Assembly (NCBI GenBank): GCA_017523605.1
Contig: JAFWVZ010000122.1
Span: forward strand, 1-9,950
DNA: 9,950 nucleotides
Origin: Bacillota bacterium
Lineage (GTDB): Bacteria > Bacillota > Clostridia > Peptostreptococcales > Anaerovoracaceae
Direction: 5' to 3'
The translations under genes were made by a program, and so were the position numbers. Shown here in pieces: positions 7,078 through 9,950 of the stretch; the first letter of the stretch is position 1, and the number at the start of each line of letters is the position of its first letter. The notes under the pieces are model-generated. The model searched no databases, had not been told where the DNA came from, and was given only the letters and a program-made list of their open reading frames with translations.

Positions 7078-7078
7078 A

Positions 7079-7603
7079 CTATTCGGTTATCAGCAGGCCG
7101 TAGCCGCCGTCGTTCCTCTTGTATACCACGTTGGTGGTGCCGCCTTCCGGGTCGCGGTAGATAAAGAAACTGTGCTCCAGCATCTCCATCTGCAGTATCG
7201 CTTCTTCGGAGGTCATGGGGGTAAGGGTGAAGCGCTTGGTGCGCACGATCTTGCCCTCTTCGGCCTCTTCCACGTCCGGAAGTTCGCTTGCGATAACAGC
7301 TCCCTGATCCTTGTGCCTCTTTACCAGCCTGGACTTGAAACGCGACATCTGCTTGGACAGTTTGTCTATTACCTGATCCAGGCAGTAAAGAAGGTCGGCG
7401 TTGCTCTCCTCCGCGCGGAAGGTCATTCCGCCTGCGGTTATGGTAGCCTCCAGCTTGGCAAGGCCGGTCTTGACCTCGGAAAGCATTACGTTGGCTTCCG
7501 CATCCTTGGAGAAATACTTGTCCAGCTTGCTGAGCTTGCCCTCGATCTTGTCGCGGAGGGCCTGGCTGGGATTTAAGTTCCTGCTATTGATCTTGACTTG
7601 CAT
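7079..7603 (-). CDS. hpf: Ribosome hibernation promoting factor, long form (HPF/RaiA/YfiA)
   Basis: A 174-residue long-form HPF. Family members bind the 30S subunit, blocking mRNA and tRNA sites, and pair 70S ribosomes into inactive 100S dimers in stationary phase or stress. Residues 1-98 form the S30AE ribosome-binding domain (start QVKINSRNL, ending in basic KRHKDQ), residues about 100-118 are an acidic linker (ELPDVEEAEEG), and 120-174 are the C-terminal dimerisation domain with the family pattern F-T-L-x-PM-x-x-EEA (125-135), HSFF-x-Y-R-D (144-151) and VVYKR-x-DGGYGLI (159-171). Length matches long HPF rather than short YfiA. The ATG has a textbook AGGAGG seven bases upstream. In many relatives hpf lies in the same direction as comFC; here it faces it from the other strand. 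A doubled TATAAT motif upstream may be its promoter. Confidence 0.96.
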   Translation of the reverse strand: MQVKINSRNLNPSQALRDKIEGKLSKLDKYFSKDAEANVMLSEVKTGLAKLEATITAGGMTFRAEESNADLLYCLDQVIDKLSKQMSRFKSRLVKRHKDQGAVIASELPDVEEAEEGKIVRTKRFTLTPMTSEEAILQMEMLEHSFFIYRDPEGGTTNVVYKRNDGGYGLLITE

Positions 7604-7627
7604 AGTAGAACCTCCTTTAATTTGCTA

Positions 7628-7638
7628 ATTATATTATA
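7628..7638 (-). promoter_or_regulatory. Doubled -10 element upstream of hpf
   Basis: On the minus strand two perfect TATAAT hexamers overlap (7638-7633 and 7633-7628), about 25-35 bases before the hpf ATG. No good -35 box is found at the right distance, and no clear sigma-B or sigma-H element was recognised, so activator dependence or another sigma factor is possible. Confidence 0.4.
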
Positions 7639-7680
7639 CACCATTTTGTGTTAAATACGTAACGAAGTTGCGGAGAGGTG

Positions 7681-7815
7681 ATGGTTTTTTTCGACAGCTT
7701 AAAATCGCAGCCGCAGCCGGCAGATAAAACGCTGCACGTGCTGCTGAAAAAAACCGGACGGAGCAACCTGTTTTCAGTTGCACGCTCGGCGACAATAGTG
7801 TATAATCCTTTTTAG
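7681..7815 (+). CDS. Doubtful 44-codon ORF before hicB
   Basis: ATG at 7681 (or in-frame GTG at 7678) with GGAGAGG just upstream, 44 codons, stop at 7813-7815, 16 bp before the hicB start. The peptide begins MVFFDSLKSQPQPADK and ends ATIVYNPF and matches no family known to me; it has no GSH-type HicA signature. The hicB promoter candidate lies inside its 3' end. It may be chance, a leader peptide, or a degraded gene. Confidence 0.2.
   Translation: MVFFDSLKSQPQPADKTLHVLLKKTGRSNLFSVARSATIVYNPF
7778..7806 (+). promoter_or_regulatory. Candidate sigma-A promoter for hicB
   Basis: TTGCAC (7778-7783) and a perfect TATAAT (7801-7806) with 17-bp spacing. The -35 box matches only at TTG. Transcription would start near 7813, leaving a leader of about 19 nt that carries the AAAGGAG ribosome binding site. 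Confidence 0.6.
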
Positions 7816-7831
7816 TTAAAGGAGAACCACC

Positions 7832-8170
7832 ATGAGCAGCTTAATGGAATACAAAGGATATCACGGAAAAGTAGAGTACAGCAGCGAGGAGAAGCTCTTC
7901 CACGGCAGAGTCATCGACATCGACGATACCATCGCCTTTGCCGGTGCGTCCGTCGCAGAGCTTGAAAAGACCTTCAAGGACGCAATAGACGGTTACGTGG
8001 AATGGTGCGAGCAGATAGGCAAGGCCCCCGCCAGAGAATACAAGGGATCCTTCAACGTGCGCATAGCCTCCGATCTTCACAGGGAAGCAGCCCTGGCTGC
8101 GGCACAGGCAGGAAGCACCCTCAACCAGTTCGTTGCAGACGCCATTAAGGAAAAGCTCTTCAGACTGTAA
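7832..8170 (+). CDS. HicB-family antitoxin-like protein (stand-alone)
   Basis: A 112-residue HicB-family protein. Residues about 6-65 form the partial RNase-H-like HicB fold (YHGKVEYSSEEKLFHGRV, then AELEKTFKDAIDGYVEWC), and 72-112 the C-terminal ribbon-helix-helix DNA-binding segment (SFNVRIASDLHREAALAA, then LNQFVADAIKEKL). In toxin-antitoxin pairs HicB neutralises the HicA mRNA interferase and represses the operon. No HicA-like gene of about 60 residues with a GSH motif lies on either side, so this is an orphan HicB, a common form in gut Clostridia whose function is not established; it may be a plain DNA-binding regulator. AAAGGAG sits eight bases before the ATG. It has its own promoter candidate and a strong terminator, hence a single-gene transcript. 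Confidence 0.9.
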   Translation: MSSLMEYKGYHGKVEYSSEEKLFHGRVIDIDDTIAFAGASVAELEKTFKDAIDGYVEWCEQIGKAPAREYKGSFNVRIASDLHREAALAAAQAGSTLNQFVADAIKEKLFRL

Positions 8171-8201
8171 AGCGTCTCTGAAACCATCGCAAACAAACAG
8201 A

Positions 8202-8233
8202 CCCCGCAGCAATGCGGGGCCTTTCCGTTTTTG
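8202..8233 (+). terminator. Intrinsic terminator of hicB
   Basis: CCCCGC-AGCAAT-GCGGGG (8202-8219), a 6-bp all-GC stem followed by CCTTTCCGTTTTT. It lies about 30 nt past the hicB stop. The upstream flank CAAACAAACA gives TGTTTGTTTG on the other strand, so weak bidirectional action is possible. Confidence 0.85.
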
Positions 8234-8283
8234 ATCATTACCACGGCGATGCGGTCATCCCAAAAGTCTCTGTTTTTTGCGAA

Positions 8284-8423
8284 TATGGGGTAATATTTTT
8301 TGAAATAATTACCCCACTTTTTAAGAAAAACACTGTTTATGGGGTAATGAGAGCCGCATTTTTACCCCAAATCTCAATCTTTCTGCCTAATATGGGGTAA
8401 TTATTGCCCTTTATTTTACCCCA
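8284..8423. repeat. Array of six alternating GGGGTAA / TTACCCC boxes
   Basis: Three units of about 53-54 bp, each a GGGGTAA box followed 14-15 nt later by its reverse complement. Direct boxes: 8287-8293, 8341-8347, 8394-8400, all inside TATGGGGTAAT. Reverse boxes: 8309-8315, 8362-8368, 8416-8422, all followed by A. The sequence between boxes differs in every unit, so only the boxes are conserved. Start-to-start spacings are 22, 32, 21, 32 and 22 bp. Unit one can extend to a longer hairpin; units two and three cannot. The array lies between the 3' ends of the convergent hicB and aminotransferase genes, where no promoter is expected. Function unknown. Confidence 0.85.
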
Positions 8424-8500
8424 AGTTCCATGTTTTTGGAAGGATTTGGGATGAAAGGTCCGCGCTTATACAGTAAAGCATTATCGGACGGACCGTTATT

Positions 8501-8517
8501 CGCCCGGTGTCCGGGCG
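8501..8517 (-). terminator. GC hairpin downstream of the aminotransferase gene
   Basis: CGCCCGG-TGT-CCGGGCG, a perfect 7-bp stem 20 nt past the aminotransferase stop on the minus strand. The following bases on that strand (AATAACGG) lack a U tract, so this is a weak or Rho-assisted terminator at best, or a 3'-end-protecting hairpin. Confidence 0.45.
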
Positions 8518-8536
8518 CCCGGTCAAATGCGGTTAT

Positions 8537-9727
8537 TTATTTATACGAATCGTACAGTTTCTTAAACACCGGCAGCGAGCGCTTTATCATGTCCTCGGAC
8601 ACGCAGTACGCAAGCCTTACGTAGCCGGGGCATCCGAAGCCGGTACCGCTTACCACCAGAAGATCCAGCGACTTGGCCCTTTCGCAGAAGGCCTCCGTGT
8701 CGTCGCCCAGTATCTTAAGGAACAGGTAGAAAGCGCCCTGCGGCTTAACGCACTCGTAGCCGATCTCTTTAAGGCCGCCGTAGAGCAGATCGCGGTTCTT
8801 CTTGTACTGACTGATGTCCGAAGTCTGGCCGGTAACGCGCCCCACCACCTTCTGCATAAGGCTGGGAGCGCAGACGAAGCCCAGGCTCCTTCCCGCGCCG
8901 CATACCGCCGCGTAGACCTTGTCGTGGTCCTCCACTTCCTGCGGCACCAGGACGTAGCCGATACGCTCGCCGGGCAGCGACAGCGATTTGCTGTAGCTGT
9001 AGCACACCAGCGTATTCTTGTAATACTTGGTAACGTACGGAACGTCCAGTCCGTCGTAGACCACTTCGCGGTAAGGCTCGTCGCTTATAAGCACTATGGC
9101 ATGTCCGAGCTCCGCGGACTTTCTGTCCAGAAGCGCCGCAAGTTTTATGATCGTTTCTTCGGAATATACTGCTCCGGACGGATTGTTGGGCGAGTTGATT
9201 ATTACAGCTCTTGTCTTAGGGCCGATGGCAGCCTCCAGAGCCTTAAGGTCTATCTGGAAAGCCTTTGTATCCGCAGGTACTTCCACAAGGCGGCCGCCCG
9301 CGTTTCCGGCGAACACTCCGTACTCCGGGAAGTAAGGCGCTATGGCTATCACCTCGCTGCACTCCGGCGTTATCAGAGCCCCGAAGCATATGGTAAGGGC
9401 CGCCGCGGCTCCGCAGGTCATGTACAGGTCGTCCTTTCCGAAAGCTGTTCCGAAACGCTTGTTAAGGTCGTCCGCAATCGCCTGACGCACGCCGGCATCG
9501 CCCTGGGCGGAAGTGTATCCGTGTACCGCTATGGAAGGCTCGTTGTCCAGTATGTCCTCTATGGTCCGGTTGACGCTGTCCGGCGACGGTACGGCCGGGT
9601 TGCCCAGGCTGTAGTCGTAGATGTTCTCCGCGCCTACCTGCGCCGCACGCATCTTTCCGTACTCGAAAAGTTCGCGGATGACGGATCTGGCGCTTCCGAG
9701 CGCGTACATTCTGTCGGATATGATCAT
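8537..9727 (-). CDS. PLP-dependent class I/II aminotransferase
   Basis: A 396-residue fold-type I aminotransferase that exchanges the amino group between an amino acid and a 2-oxo acid using pyridoxal phosphate in the cytoplasm. Visible signatures: YSLGNPAVPSP at 39-49 near the substrate pocket, GYTSAQGDAGVRQAIA at 70-85, NSPNNPSG at 178-185 with the cofactor-contacting Asn182, SDEPYR at 215-220 with Asp216, the Schiff-base lysine K247 in SYSKSLSLPGERIGY, and R371 in YVRLAY for the substrate carboxylate. All catalytic residues are present and length is typical. AAAGGAG lies seven bases before the ATG. The amino-acid specificity cannot be read; aspartate, alanine or aromatic acids are all possible. 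It follows, on the same strand and 89 bp away, a 2-hydroxyacid dehydrogenase, so both may act on the same 2-oxo acid pool. Confidence 0.94.
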   Translation of the reverse strand: MIISDRMYALGSARSVIRELFEYGKMRAAQVGAENIYDYSLGNPAVPSPDSVNRTIEDILDNEPSIAVHGYTSAQGDAGVRQAIADDLNKRFGTAFGKDDLYMTCGAAAALTICFGALITPECSEVIAIAPYFPEYGVFAGNAGGRLVEVPADTKAFQIDLKALEAAIGPKTRAVIINSPNNPSGAVYSEETIIKLAALLDRKSAELGHAIVLISDEPYREVVYDGLDVPYVTKYYKNTLVCYSYSKSLSLPGERIGYVLVPQEVEDHDKVYAAVCGAGRSLGFVCAPSLMQKVVGRVTGQTSDISQYKKNRDLLYGGLKEIGYECVKPQGAFYLFLKILGDDTEAFCERAKSLDLLVVSGTGFGCPGYVRLAYCVSEDMIKRSLPVFKKLYDSYK

Positions 9728-9755
9728 GGTCCTGCTCCTTTCGGTATTGTCTTGC

Positions 9756-9816
9756 GGCCCATTCCGAGGGCCTTACGGTCTTATGGTTTGCTTATCTGTT
9801 CTGCGGACAGCAGAAC
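9756..9816 (-). promoter_or_regulatory. Two hairpins in the leader between dehydrogenase and aminotransferase
   Basis: GTTCTGC-GGACA-GCAGAAC (9798-9816, 7-bp stem) starts right after the dehydrogenase stop, and GGCCC-ATTCCGA-GGGCC (9756-9772, 5-bp stem) follows. Neither has a U tract on the minus strand. They may tune read-through or mRNA ends between the two genes; no T-box or known riboswitch motif was recognised. Confidence 0.35.
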
Positions 9817-9950
9817 CTACTTGTTTACCCGGTTGACAGGCTCTTCGCCGTTTTCCGCGCGGAAAATGTTGTCCCATATCGTGCGGTATGCCTTGCGGAA
9901 CATGTTTACCGTAACCCCCGCTATGTGCGGCGAGAACAGCACCTTGTCCG
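9817..9950 (-). CDS. D-isomer-specific 2-hydroxyacid dehydrogenase, C-terminal end (partial)
   Basis: Only the last 43 codons lie in the window; the 5' part continues beyond the right edge. Reading from codon 9948-9946 to the TAG at 9819-9817 gives a segment starting DKVLFSPHIAGVT and ending EEPVNRVNK. SPHIAG-x-T is the hallmark around the catalytic histidine of the D-2-hydroxyacid dehydrogenase family (phosphoglycerate, lactate, glycerate and related NAD(P)H enzymes), and the following helix MFRKAYRTIWDNIFR and the short P-V-N-R-V tail match the family C-terminus. The substrate cannot be judged from this fragment: it may be a SerA-like enzyme or a 2-oxo acid reductase. It is upstream of the aminotransferase in the same direction, suggesting an operon. 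Confidence 0.82.
   Translation of the reverse strand, partial: DKVLFSPHIAGVTVNMFRKAYRTIWDNIFRAENGEEPVNRVNK

Larger units (their letters stand above)
6730..7078. other. AT-rich intergenic region between small membrane gene and hpf
   Basis: 349 bases with no supportable gene. Base composition falls clearly below the surroundings (17 G/C of 60 in 6841-6900). It holds a minus-strand promoter candidate, the inverted repeat TATTGT-TCAG-ACAATA (6903-6918), a second partial copy of a sequence found inside the small gene (6822-6837), and two hairpins beyond the hpf stop. No ORF with a ribosome binding site was seen on either strand. Confidence 0.6.

Noticed and set aside
8212..8400. 62-codon ORF downstream of hicB
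   Set aside because: It starts inside the hicB terminator, has no ribosome binding site and runs through the GGGGTAA array.
8284..8423. CRISPR array
   Set aside because: The repeated boxes are only 7-8 bp, alternate in orientation and have gaps of two sizes; there is no conserved repeat of 23 bp or more and no cas gene nearby.
9728..9816. T-box or amino-acid riboswitch before the aminotransferase
   Set aside because: No TGGNACCGCG-type element and no terminator with a U tract; only 89 bases are available.

Overview
The window looks like a chromosomal segment of a Clostridia-class Bacillota (Firmicutes). The evidence is the gene content: cdaA-cdaR, yhaM, recD2, comFC, a long-form hpf, and strong AGGAGG-type Shine-Dalgarno sites before several genes. 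Coding DNA is fairly GC-rich, yet isoleucine is written mostly as ATA in recD2. The genus cannot be named from the sequence alone.

Left block (35-2128, minus strand): cdaA and cdaR overlap by 20 bp. They make the membrane diadenylate cyclase that produces c-di-AMP and its YbbR-domain regulator. A 199-bp gap carries back-to-back promoter candidates, one for cdaA and one for the next block.

Second block (2202-6509, plus strand): a likely operon of yhaM (3'-5' exoribonuclease), recD2 (SF1B helicase) and comFC (phosphoribosyltransferase-like competence protein). It is followed four bases later by a highly structured, gene-free region of about 187 nt closed by a 22-position terminal helix, then a clean intrinsic terminator. 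Shape, size and position beside comFC and near hpf suggest a raiA-motif non-coding RNA, though this rests on synteny and hand folding.

Third block (6510-7078): an AT-rich stretch with a 68-residue two-helix membrane protein of unknown function on the minus strand, a candidate promoter and operator-like inverted repeat, and a hairpin terminator shared with hpf. hpf (7079-7603, minus strand) encodes a long-form ribosome hibernation factor and faces comFC, so the locus appears rearranged or interrupted.

Fourth block (7604-8536): a stand-alone HicB-family antitoxin-like gene with its own promoter and terminator, then a convergent intergenic region holding six GGGGTAA/TTACCCC boxes in alternating orientation. 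Their spacings, 21-22 and 32 bp, are close to whole helical turns. This array is the most unexplained structure in the window.

Right block (8537-9950, minus strand): a class I/II PLP-dependent aminotransferase preceded by the C-terminal end of a D-isomer-specific 2-hydroxyacid dehydrogenase that runs off the window edge.
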